Assembly (NCBI GenBank): GCA_021199335.1
Contig: JAJQIG010000003.1
Coordinates: 1-36,771 of the forward strand
Length of the DNA: 36,771 nt
DNA from: Oscillospiraceae bacterium
GTDB lineage: Bacteria > Bacillota > Clostridia > Oscillospirales > Ruminococcaceae
Reading direction: 5' to 3'
The position numbers and the translations under genes were made by a program. The first letter of the stretch is position 1; each line of letters opens with the position of its first letter. Below the pieces are notes generated by a model. The model had not been told where the DNA came from and did no database searches. It saw nothing but the letters and a program-made list of their open reading frames with translations. This document shows positions 24,943 to 32,753 of the stretch, in pieces.

Positions 24943-26739
24943 TTACGCATTTGCCGCAAGCTCATCTGCCGAGAGCTGCGACAAGGCGATCTGCTGATAA
25001 ACGGAACAATTCTCCATCAGCTCGTCATGTGTACCGATTCCTGCAACCGAGCCGTTATCAAGCACGACAATTCTGTCTGCGTTACGGATTGTTCCGATTC
25101 TCTGCGCAACAATCAAGCAGGTTGTTCCTTTTAAGTCGGTTTTTATTCTCTGCCGCAAAATGCGGTCTGTTTTGTAATCCAAAGCCGAGAAGGAATCATC
25201 GAAAATGAGAATTTCAGGCTTTCTTGCAACAGCTCTAGCAATGGATAGCCTCTGCTTTTGACCGCCCGACACATTTGAACCGTTCTGAGAAATTCTGCTG
25301 TCTGCACCATTATCCATTGCGCTGACAAACTCCGATGCTTGGGCAATATCTAACGCATTGTCCACATCGCCATCCGTTATTTCATGATTGCTCTTACCGA
25401 AAGTAACGTTGCCCTTAACAGTATCGGCAAAAAGGGTTGCTTTCTGTGGGATATAACCTATTTTGCTGTAAAGTGTATCAAAATTGTATTTCGATATATC
25501 CTTTCCGTCAAGCAGGATACTGCCCTCCGTTGTGTCATAAAGTCTTGCGGCAAGTCCGCCGAGCGTTGATTTTCCCGAACCTGTAGCGCCGATAAATGCA
25601 ACCGTTTCGCCCTTGTTTGCTTTAAATGAAATATGCTTAAGGCAATCCTCCGATGCATCGGGATATCGGAACGAAACATCCTTGAACTCAATAGTTCCAA
25701 ATTCATCGGATTCGGTTTCACTTCCCTCGCATACCGCAATATCCGAATCTATAACCTCGTTTATACGATTTGCGGACACCTGCGCACGAGGCAGCAGCAT
25801 GAAAATCATCAATAGCATAATAAAAGACATAATTACATAAAGGGCGTAGGAGCTGAACGACACAACCTCTCCGAGCATTACCGAACGCTCCGAAACGGAC
25901 GACATAATTTCTGCAACTGTACCGCTTAACGGCACATCAATCGCATTAATAAGCACTGCGCCCACATAATATATTGCAACAGATACACAGCTTTGAACAA
26001 ACATCATAACGGGTGAAAGGAATGCCATTCCCCTGCCTGTGAAAAGCTGGGTCTGCATAAGGCTGTCGTTTGCCTTTTCAAATTTATCCTCCTGATACTG
26101 CTCCGCATTAAATGCACGAATAACCCTTATACCTGTCAGGTTTTCATCCGTAATTCGGTTTACATCGTCAATCTGCTTCTGAACGATGCGGAATTTTGGC
26201 ACCATAATTGCAAGCAGAACAATCAATGTTCCGACCACAATTACTACGGCGGATGCAACAACCACGGAAAGCTGCCAGCTCTTTCCGATAATTTTTATTA
26301 TCGCCCAAATTGCCATAATCGGCGCACGGAGCAGCATTTGAAGCCCCATGGCTATTATCATTTGTATCTGGGTAATATCATTTGTTGTACGAGTAATAAG
26401 GCTTGCGGTTGAAAATTTTTTAATTTCCCCGCTGCCCATTGCCGCAACCTTGTTAAACAGCTTCGCACGAACATCGTATGAAAAATTTGCCGCAATCATA
26501 GCCGACAGGTACCCCACCGCAACGGTTAAGAGGGCACTGCACAAAGCGCATCCGAGCATTTTCCCCCCCGCAGCAAAGTATTCGGAAAGCTCCGTTACCT
26601 CACTGCTTATCAGAACCGTAATTTCCGCAGTATAATCGGGCAAACGCAGGTCAAAGAAAACCTGTCCGCAGACAAGCAGCAGGCATAAAAACGCAAGCCA
26701 CCTATCCTTTATCTTCATATTTTTAAAAATATGCAGCAT
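24943..26739 (-). CDS. ABC exporter half-transporter, degenerate-site partner
   Basis: A 598-residue half-transporter with six membrane helices and one nucleotide-binding domain. Walker A is GATGSGKST near 383 and the signature VSGGQKQR near 488 is canonical. Walker B reads LIFDDSFSALD with Asp in place of the catalytic Glu, and the switch His is replaced by Gln (VAQRIG). These changes mark the degenerate-site half of asymmetric heterodimeric exporters. Its canonical signature completes the active site of the partner. GGAAGGAG precedes the ATG. It follows the ABC-2 permease gene by 135 nt. Confidence 0.93.
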   Translation of the reverse strand: MLHIFKNMKIKDRWLAFLCLLLVCGQVFFDLRLPDYTAEITVLISSEVTELSEYFAAGGKMLGCALCSALLTVAVGYLSAMIAANFSYDVRAKLFNKVAAMGSGEIKKFSTASLITRTTNDITQIQMIIAMGLQMLLRAPIMAIWAIIKIIGKSWQLSVVVASAVVIVVGTLIVLLAIMVPKFRIVQKQIDDVNRITDENLTGIRVIRAFNAEQYQEDKFEKANDSLMQTQLFTGRGMAFLSPVMMFVQSCVSVAIYYVGAVLINAIDVPLSGTVAEIMSSVSERSVMLGEVVSFSSYALYVIMSFIMLLMIFMLLPRAQVSANRINEVIDSDIAVCEGSETESDEFGTIEFKDVSFRYPDASEDCLKHISFKANKGETVAFIGATGSGKSTLGGLAARLYDTTEGSILLDGKDISKYNFDTLYSKIGYIPQKATLFADTVKGNVTFGKSNHEITDGDVDNALDIAQASEFVSAMDNGADSRISQNGSNVSGGQKQRLSIARAVARKPEILIFDDSFSALDYKTDRILRQRIKTDLKGTTCLIVAQRIGTIRNADRIVVLDNGSVAGIGTHDELMENCSVYQQIALSQLSADELAANA

Positions 26740-26771
26740 AAAATTCTCCTTCCTTTAATTCATTTATTAAA

Positions 26772-26825
26772 CCGCAGACTTTACCCATTCCCCCAAGAGG
26801 AAGAGGAGAACGGTAAAGTCCACGG
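26772..26825 (-). other. Inverted repeat between permease and exporter genes
   Basis: CCG..GACTTTACC (26772-26785) pairs with GGTAAAGTC..CGG (26812-26825). It lies past the permease stop and just before the exporter RBS. The U-tract on the minus strand is short, so it may be a leaky terminator or attenuator that lowers expression of the exporter relative to the upstream genes. Confidence 0.45.
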
Positions 26826-26874
26826 CTTTAAACAAAGCTATAACGAAAAACCGAACACCCTCAGGTATTTTACC

Positions 26875-28059
26875 TTACAGCGGCAGGTCTTTCTTTTGGA
26901 AACGAACAGCGCCAACCACATAGCATACAATCGCTACAGCGGCTAGTGCAATAAGCTTCGGAACAAAGGAGTTATCAACAGCTCCCGAACCTATTGTTCC
27001 CAAAGCATCTATGTCTAATAATCCGACAAGGGAAACTCGGTTGAACATTCCAAGCTCCTCCACGCCTATTCCTACGCTTACCATATTTTCCGAGCCGAAC
27101 ATTCCAAGCAGCGTGCAAATGAAAAACCAAACATTTAACCCTCCGCCAAGAGCAAGTGCGTGTTTGCTTAAATTAAAGATACAGCTTGCAAGATAACAAA
27201 TGCTTGCCATTGCCTCCGTAAGAAGATACAAGCCTCCGTAGAGAGCGGCATATTTTGCGACATCCACCTCTCCGACAAACACGCTGCAGGCAATAAGCTT
27301 GGTAACAAATCCGCATCCGACCATAATAAGCGGGGTAACTATCATATAAATTGCCTGAGTTATAACCACAGCGCTGCGTTTGGTCGGGGTTGACAGGATA
27401 TACGCCATTGAACCCTTATCAACCTGGTCGACAACAAGCGCATTGCCCGCAAAAATGATAAAGAGCAGTATTGGCAGGAGGCTCATAACGGTGAAATACA
27501 TCTGATTAAGCATTGCCGATGTATCCATTTCGCCCATATTTTCAACAAGATCCGAAGAAATGCCCATCATATTCAGCATATTTGACATCATTTCTTCTAT
27601 ATCCAAATCGTCGCCCGAAAAACAGCCCTTTACAGAACCCAGAGCGTAGACATACTCAAAGTTTGATATGTAAGAATCAAGTCCTATTTCCGATCCGGAG
27701 AGCGTATCGGCAGCCTCCGCAAAGCCGGCGCTGCTTAAATTCAGTTCCTCCGACTGCGCAGACATCATATCAAACACGGTATCATACATCGAAGTGTCAT
27801 CCGACTCGGAAAAATCCGCATAGCTAAGCTCTGTGCCCGACATTTCATTGTAGGATGCCAAAACGTAGAGATAGCTGTAAAATTGGGTCTGCGCATCGGT
27901 ATAATCCTCGGAGTCCGAGGTTGACGCTATCAAATTGCTTGCAAAGGTTGTTACGACTGTCATAAGGCAAAGCACAACAGTGCAGGCAATAGCCAAAACC
28001 TTATTTGCGCTGATGCTCTGTTTCATCAGCGGCCATGAAAAAAATTTGGTGGTATTCAT
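26875..28059 (-). CDS. ABC-2 type transporter permease
   Basis: A 394-residue membrane protein. One transmembrane helix near the N-terminus (about 19-40) is followed by a large extracytoplasmic loop (about 41-195, acidic and Ser-rich). A block of five further helices ends with a basic C-terminus (FQKKDLPL). This matches permeases of the ABC-2/YhgE-like exporter class, such as those of multidrug or lantibiotic-type systems. It is 5 nt downstream of the second ATPase gene and must work with one or both ATPases. Only one permease gene serves two ATPases. Confidence 0.85.
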   Translation of the reverse strand: MNTTKFFSWPLMKQSISANKVLAIACTVVLCLMTVVTTFASNLIASTSDSEDYTDAQTQFYSYLYVLASYNEMSGTELSYADFSESDDTSMYDTVFDMMSAQSEELNLSSAGFAEAADTLSGSEIGLDSYISNFEYVYALGSVKGCFSGDDLDIEEMMSNMLNMMGISSDLVENMGEMDTSAMLNQMYFTVMSLLPILLFIIFAGNALVVDQVDKGSMAYILSTPTKRSAVVITQAIYMIVTPLIMVGCGFVTKLIACSVFVGEVDVAKYAALYGGLYLLTEAMASICYLASCIFNLSKHALALGGGLNVWFFICTLLGMFGSENMVSVGIGVEELGMFNRVSLVGLLDIDALGTIGSGAVDNSFVPKLIALAAVAIVCYVVGAVRFQKKDLPL

Positions 28060-28064
28060 CTTGA

Positions 28065-28970
28065 TTACTGAGCCTCCTTCAATTTATTGCTTTGAAGCGT
28101 TTTCATAAAATATTCATGCAAATCGGGGTGAGTTTCCGACATTGAAACAATTTCAAGTCCATCCATTGCCTTAAAAGCCGCATCAACATCCTTTGCAACG
28201 GCTTCAAATTTCACTGTTTTATCCTCCGCAGTGCCACCCGAAATTCGCTTACAAAAGATATCGGCAGACCGGCAATCCGAAAATTCCACATTGAATGTTC
28301 TTACAGAGCCGTGGCGGAACTCCGAAAGGTTCAGCACGCTTGGTATTTTACCGCCATTAATAATTGCCACACGGTCGCAGACATCTTCAATCTCCTCAAA
28401 AATATGGCTGGACATGAAAATTGTTCTGCCCTTGCTTTTTTCCTCACGAATTAACTCCAAAAAGGTTTCACGCATAAGCGGGTCAAGTCCCGTTGTCGGT
28501 TCATCGAGGATAAGGATATTTTTATCCCCCATTAGAGCCGCAACAATAGCGGTTTTCTGCTTCATACCCTTACTCATACGTTTTAAATTTGCTGAAGGAT
28601 CAAGTCCGAGTATATCTATCAAATGGTTCATATAGGAAAAATCCCTTATTCCGAGGAACTGCGCCTGCACCTTTAAGAAATCAGTGCCTGTCTTTAAATC
28701 GGGAAATGCAATTTCTCCCGGTATATAGCTTACGCTTTTCATTACATCAGGGGCATTTTCCCATGGATTTAAGCCGTTCACAGTGACTTTTCCGCTGTCC
28801 GCTTTAAGGAAGCCCATCATATGCCTAATTGTCGTTGTTTTGCCCGATCCGTTTGTGCCGAGGTAGCCGAAAACCTCGCCCTCGTGAATATCAAGCGAAA
28901 CATCGAAGATTCCACGTCCGTTGCCGTAATCCTTTGTTAATTTTTCCACAGAAATAACAGAATCGCTCAT
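28065..28970 (-). CDS. ABC transporter ATP-binding protein (second of pair)
   Basis: A 301-residue stand-alone ATPase. Walker A is GTNGSGKTT (38-46), the signature segment is MSKGMKQK (132-139), and Walker B is ILILDEPTTGLD (152-163) followed by the His switch in FMSSH. It is the drug-export (CcmA or DrrA) type with a C-terminal extension of about 80 residues. Its ATG overlaps the stop of the upstream ATPase gene (ATGA). The two ATPases are clearly related to each other along their length and may form a heterodimer. Confidence 0.94.
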   Translation of the reverse strand: MSDSVISVEKLTKDYGNGRGIFDVSLDIHEGEVFGYLGTNGSGKTTTIRHMMGFLKADSGKVTVNGLNPWENAPDVMKSVSYIPGEIAFPDLKTGTDFLKVQAQFLGIRDFSYMNHLIDILGLDPSANLKRMSKGMKQKTAIVAALMGDKNILILDEPTTGLDPLMRETFLELIREEKSKGRTIFMSSHIFEEIEDVCDRVAIINGGKIPSVLNLSEFRHGSVRTFNVEFSDCRSADIFCKRISGGTAEDKTVKFEAVAKDVDAAFKAMDGLEIVSMSETHPDLHEYFMKTLQSNKLKEAQ

Positions 28971-29881
28971 TGCTTCACCCCCTCAAAATGGTGGCCCGTA
29001 TTGTAAAACTCCATAAAGTAATCCTCAAGCGTAAACGGTATTTCCACAAAATCTTCTATATGGAAGCCTTTCAGACTTGATGTAAGCTCACCTACCTTAT
29101 CGGCAGGTATTTGCACACGGGCACGCAGCTTTTTTTCATTTTTTGAGGTAAATGTAAACGAATTACTCACAAATGCCGAATATGATTCCATATCCGAAAA
29201 CGAGATGCGGTAGATTCTGTCATGCTTTTTCTTCAAATCCTCCGACTGAAATTCAGATACGATTTTTCCGTCACGAATTATAGCAATTCTGTCGCAGGCT
29301 GCATCCACCTCATGAAAAATATGCGAAGATAAGAAGATAGTTTTTCCGCGTTTCTTTTCTTCCCGAATATATTCAATGAATGTTTCCTGCATAACGGGGT
29401 CAAGACCCGAAGTCGGCTCATCGAGGATTAAAATATCGGGGTCATGCATAAAAGCGGTAACGACTGCAAGCTTTCGCTTTACGCCAAGGCTCATTTGTTT
29501 AATACTTATATTTGGCTCAAGCTCAAATCTGTCAAGCAGCATTTGGAGATATTCATTATTTTTTACATTGCGCATCCGCTCCATCATGCGGAGAAATGCT
29601 GTTCCCGAAAGTCCCGCAGGAAGCGCAACCTCGCCCGGGAGATAACCAACGGTATTTTGCAAAGCCGCGCTGTTTCCCCAGCTGTCCTTATCCAGAATGG
29701 AAACGCTTCCCTCCTGCGGCTTGGAAAACCCCATGAGGTGCCGTATAGTGGTGGTTTTTCCCGCTCCGTTTGGGCCAAGAAAACCATAACACACGCCTTT
29801 TTCCACTTGAATACTGACATCAAAGACGCCGCGCCCATGGCCGTAGTCTTTCGTAAGATGATCTATGGAAATCACAGACAT
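28967..29881 (-). CDS. ABC transporter ATP-binding protein (first of pair)
   Basis: A 304-residue stand-alone ATPase. Walker A is GPNGAGKTT (36-44), the signature segment MSLGVKRKL (130-138), and Walker B ILILDEPTSGLD (150-161) with the switch His in FLSSH. The paralogue downstream shares its layout, including the N-terminal DYGxGRGxFDVS segment. It is the first gene after the divergent promoter region; GGAGG lies 9 nt before the ATG. Expression is probably set by the TetR protein encoded on the other strand. Confidence 0.94.
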   Translation of the reverse strand: MSVISIDHLTKDYGHGRGVFDVSIQVEKGVCYGFLGPNGAGKTTTIRHLMGFSKPQEGSVSILDKDSWGNSAALQNTVGYLPGEVALPAGLSGTAFLRMMERMRNVKNNEYLQMLLDRFELEPNISIKQMSLGVKRKLAVVTAFMHDPDILILDEPTSGLDPVMQETFIEYIREEKKRGKTIFLSSHIFHEVDAACDRIAIIRDGKIVSEFQSEDLKKKHDRIYRISFSDMESYSAFVSNSFTFTSKNEKKLRARVQIPADKVGELTSSLKGFHIEDFVEIPFTLEDYFMEFYNTGHHFEGVKQ

Positions 29882-29895
29882 TTAAAAAAACCTCC

Positions 29896-29956
29896 TTGAC
29901 ATTATCCAACAACTTGTTGTATAATATATTATACTATGATATTTATTAAATATCAA
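29896..29956. promoter_or_regulatory. Face-to-face divergent promoters with two palindromic operators
   Basis: Plus-strand promoter: TTGACA (29896-29901), 18-nt spacer, TATAAT (29920-29925). Minus-strand promoter: TTGATA (complement of 29951-29956), 17-nt spacer, TATAAT (complement of 29928-29933). The two -10 boxes together form the perfect palindrome TATAATATATTATA (29920-29933). The plus spacer holds CAACAA-C-TTGTTG (29907-29919). The minus spacer, reaching into its -35, holds GATATTTA-T-TAAATATC (29938-29954). Both palindromes suit a homodimeric TetR repressor and could silence both directions. Confidence 0.75.
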
Positions 29957-30004
29957 CCATCAATTATTTCAAATCTGTCGGATTGTTTATAGGAGGAATA
30001 ACAA

Positions 30005-30595
30005 ATGAGGAAACAGCCTGAAATTACGAAAAAAACACGCCAAAGGTTTGTCGATGCCTTTTGGTCGCTGATTAAGGAAAAACCGATTGCAAAAATTGCC
30101 GTAAGTGAACTTACAAGGCGCGCGGGATATAACCGCAGCACCTTTTACGAATATTTTCTTGATACTTATGACCTTTTGGCATATATTGAAGCGCAGCTTT
30201 TGGAGGAAATAAAGCAGATAATCCTTAATATTCCGCCCGAAAAAAATTCGCCCATTACGCTGTTTAAATCCGTATTTGCCGCAATGAACGAAAAAGTATA
30301 TCTGCTTGTCGGAACGAACGGAGATTCCTCGTTCCTAACCAAAGTAAAATCGGAGCTTATACCCATTGTTCAAACATATTTCCGAATTCCAAACGACATA
30401 CCAAATTTTGATTATTTGGTCTGCTTTGTTAATTCAGCAATGTTCGGTCTTTTGCAGCATTGGAACGAAAAGGGCAAGGATATGAGTACGGAAGAAATCA
30501 GCACCATGATGCAAAACTTAGCGCTGAATGGCTTAATAAGCTACATTGCGCCGCAAAACGCTGTATCGGCCGAATGCAGTGAGATGGATACTTAA
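30005..30595 (+). CDS. TetR/AcrR family transcriptional regulator
   Basis: A 196-residue repressor. The N-terminal helix-turn-helix (ISELTRRAGYNRSTFYEYF-like, about residues 35-60) is a clear TetR signature: IAVSELTRRAGYNRSTFY. The C-terminal ligand-binding domain (about 65-190) is all-helical and resembles the variant group whose third domain helix is shortened. GGAGG lies 8 nt before the ATG. The gene is divergent from the five-gene ABC operon and shares its promoter region, so it most likely represses both until an exported compound binds. Confidence 0.92.
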   Translation: MRKQPEITKKTRQRFVDAFWSLIKEKPIAKIAVSELTRRAGYNRSTFYEYFLDTYDLLAYIEAQLLEEIKQIILNIPPEKNSPITLFKSVFAAMNEKVYLLVGTNGDSSFLTKVKSELIPIVQTYFRIPNDIPNFDYLVCFVNSAMFGLLQHWNEKGKDMSTEEISTMMQNLALNGLISYIAPQNAVSAECSEMDT

Positions 30596-30772
30596 CGGAC
30601 TATGGAGAAAATTACTGCTATACCGAACTTTACGGTATTGCCGCAGGTTATTTTTATGCGTAATAAATCAATCCCCGCCATTCTTGGCAATAGCCCTGTA
30701 CAAAGCAATTTTTTATATTATTACTTTCAAAGGTATTAAATTCTCCGATTCCTCACAAGAAAATATATTTCG

Positions 30773-30895
30773 CTATACAAGAAGAATAGCCTTTCCGCCT
30801 GTTTTGACGGGCTTAACAATATTAGTATTCAAACCAACAGCACTCATATCCATGACAATCATAAACTTACCGAGGGTCTTAAACGGTGAAAAAAT
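30773..30895 (-). pseudogene. Remnant of a YeiH-type (UPF0324) membrane transporter
   Basis: An open scrap of 40 codons between two stops contains [19 protein letters not shown] followed by [10 protein letters not shown]. This matches my memory of the C-terminal part of the YeiH/UPF0324 putative sulfate exporter family, where a KFxIVxAMxxIGLNT segment is typical. Only about one tenth of the family length is left. Confidence 0.5.
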
Positions 30896-30930
30896 TCAAG
30901 GCAGAAAACGTTGCATTCAGGACAAAGCTA

Positions 30931-30959
30931 TTGACTTTTAAATTTTTGCAATTTATAAT
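30931..30959 (+). promoter_or_regulatory. Near-consensus promoter before a truncated ORF
   Basis: TTGACT (30931-30936), 17-nt spacer, and a perfect TATAAT (30954-30959). Transcription would begin near 30966, already inside the open frame of the truncated gene that follows. Confidence 0.65.
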
Positions 30960-31291
30960 GTAGGTATAGTGATGCAGGATACTCCTCGTCATCATCATCA
31001 AGCAATCGTTACACATGGAAATATCCGAGTATTAGTTCAACAAGTACAACCCAATATGCAACAATAGAAATTGGAGCATATTTGGCATATTCTTCTTGGA
31101 CTGATACAGCAGCTGCTTATTACGCACAATATTATTCCAATACCTATAAAAAAGTAGGAACTATAAATCAAAATAAAGCTCCCGGTGGTTATTCATACAT
31201 TGAATTAGAGGACATACACACCTTAGATTCAGAAGGCGGGCATTATTCAGCCGATGCTGATTGCTGCAACCTTTTATATTTTTTCATATAA
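30959..31291 (+). pseudogene. 5'-truncated ORF of an unknown protein
   Basis: An open frame of 110 codons without ATG, GTG or RBS at its beginning. It starts right after an in-frame TAA within the -10 box. The product is rich in Ser, Thr and Tyr: GYSSSSSSNRYTWKYPS, then IEIGAYLAYSSWTDTAAAYY, and a C-terminal part with HTLDSEGGHY and a CC pair. This composition fits an extracellular beta-rich protein or peptide whose leader was lost. I recognise no family. A TTG at 31082 could start the last 69 residues but has no RBS. Confidence 0.45.
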
Positions 31292-31340
31292 TTTTCCTCA
31301 TTTTACATTGTGATTTTTTGATTATATGATATAATTCCAG

Positions 31341-31380
31341 AAAGGTTTCCCACGCCAATAATATGGTGTAGGAAACCTTT
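31341..31380. terminator. Inverted repeat between convergent remnants
   Basis: AAAGGTTTCC (31341-31350) pairs with GGAAACCTTT (31371-31380), with an inner stem ACGCCA (31352-31357) and TGGTGT. The overall length and position suggest a shared terminator, though neither side has a strong T-run. Confidence 0.5.
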
Positions 31381-31444
31381 ACCTCTTTAAATTGCAATGC
31401 AAATATATATAGACCTCCAGTATTCAAATATTGTGACAAAAAAT

Positions 31445-32455
31445 TTATTCAACAGCGTTACTTTCATTACTGTATGCAGAAACCTTGCTCGTTATTTCAT
31501 TGACCTTCTCATCAATATTAAAATCACTATCGTCAAATCTAATGTTACTTGAACCCATATAGTCACTGATTTCACCATTAGCATTATATCCTACATATTC
31601 CAGCAATGTTCCTGTCTGCTTATCAACGTAAAACGCAAATCTTTCATCACCGATTTTTTTGCCGTAATCCGCATTGGTTTCCCCTGACAACACAACGCAA
31701 TCACGTCCTTCATATGATTCAGAACCATCAATTTCCCATAAATCAAAATCAAGAAGAAAACCAAATGCCATTTCCTGTGGGAACAGACATATGCTTGCAT
31801 CATCGACATTTGTCGATTTGCACGATAATAGTAGCATGGTGTACCATTTTTCATCGATTTTAAATCTGTTTTCATCGCTAATGGTTGAAACGCTTGAACG
31901 AGATATTGCAGCATATCCCATATCATTATAAGACATTTCAATGTTATTCAAAGATATTCCGCTATCTGCATTGTAATAAACTTCTCTGTCAGCCAAAACA
32001 TTCTCACTCATATCTACATCAGTAGTGATATTTAAAGGCGTTTTATTAATTGCGTCTTCTACATTTGCCAAATCAGTGACTTTTTTGAACAATGTGCCAA
32101 TAAGATTCGCTCCTTGGTATGTCGATTTGGAAATCAACAATTATAGCACAGCTTAAATCGTTTGGATTAGCATAAGCTACTGTCCCGGAAGCATAGTTGT
32201 AATAGTCAATGCTATTGAGCATCATATGCAAAATATCTTCTTTAGTGGGAGTTTCCGTGTTAATAGAAGATTCCTCAAGGACGTACACCTCGACTTCTTC
32301 TGTAACAGGCTCAATAGAAATATCAGTGCCGTTTGCCGAATCGGTTTCCAGTGTTATTTCAGGTGTTGTTATAAATTCCTCCGCATCAGCAATATTATTT
32401 TGCAAACTATTTGAAATGCCAATACCTGCAATTGTTAATGAACGTATTTTTTCAT
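31445..32455 (-). pseudogene. Secreted LolA-like protein gene with two frameshifts
   Basis: The gene would begin at the ATG at 32455, preceded by AAGGCGG, but six A residues (complement of 32447-32452) follow where seven are needed. Adding one A gives the signal-peptide-like MKKIRSLTIAGIGIS leading into the frame of the next 110 residues. A second frame change lies between about 32085 and 32130, where IIVDFQIDI must pass into ANLIGTLFKKVTDL. The downstream 231-residue frame contains NNIEMSYNDMGYA, KWYTMLLL and SYEGRDCVVLSGET, a beta-rich pattern resembling LolA-type or outer-membrane-lipoprotein-sorting folds found in Gram-positive secreted proteins. The family call is tentative. As it stands only fragments could be made. 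Confidence 0.6.
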
Positions 32456-32467
32456 ATGTTTTCCGCC

Positions 32468-32575
32468 TTAATAGGATAAAGTTACTTTTATTTCATCGGC
32501 TCCTGTAGTTTGGTTTGCATTTCCGGACAGCTTAACATTACTATAGGAGTGATCCAATAGCAATACTGTTTCCGA
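32468..32575 (-). pseudogene. C-terminal remnant of a secreted beta-rich protein
   Basis: A 35-codon open scrap between a TAA and the TAA at 32468. It reads ETVLLLDHSYSNVKLSG and then NANQTTGADEIKVTLSY. This alternation of beta strands with Ser/Thr is typical of the end of an extracellular Ig-like domain. The stop codon overlaps the RBS of the following frameshifted gene, so the two once formed an operon. Confidence 0.4.
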
Positions 32576-32626
32576 TTATGTCCCCTATAAAAATGGCTTT
32601 TTATACATTAAGATAAACCCCTTTGT

Positions 32627-32671
32627 ATTGGGAAAGTAATACAATTTATGCATTGCTTTCCCAATTTTTTT
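32627..32671 (+). terminator. Orphan plus-strand terminator
   Basis: ATTGGGAAAG (32627-32636) pairs with CTTTCCCAAT (32656-32665), followed by seven T residues (32665-32671). No plus-strand gene is seen upstream of it; the flanking genes are on the minus strand. Confidence 0.6.
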
Positions 32672-32753
32672 ATTATGTGATTATGCGGTAATTCCACTGA
32701 AGGTATTACATTTTACTTTGCATTTTAGGGGCACGACTATAAAATATTCGTAA

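Larger units (their letters stand above)
30596..31444. other. Degenerate stretch marking a change in base composition
   Basis: No intact gene is seen in these 849 nt. Directly after the TetR stop a plus-strand scrap in another frame reads YGENYCYTELYGIAAGYFYA before a stop (ends 30660). A minus-strand YeiH-type remnant follows at 30773-30895. A 5'-truncated ORF occupies 30959-31291. From here to the end of the window the DNA is clearly more AT-rich than before. Confidence 0.55.

Noticed and set aside
30972-31070. A 32-codon ORF with a run of four His from the ATG at 30972
   Set aside because: No RBS, and the overlapping frame has far more protein-like composition over 110 codons.
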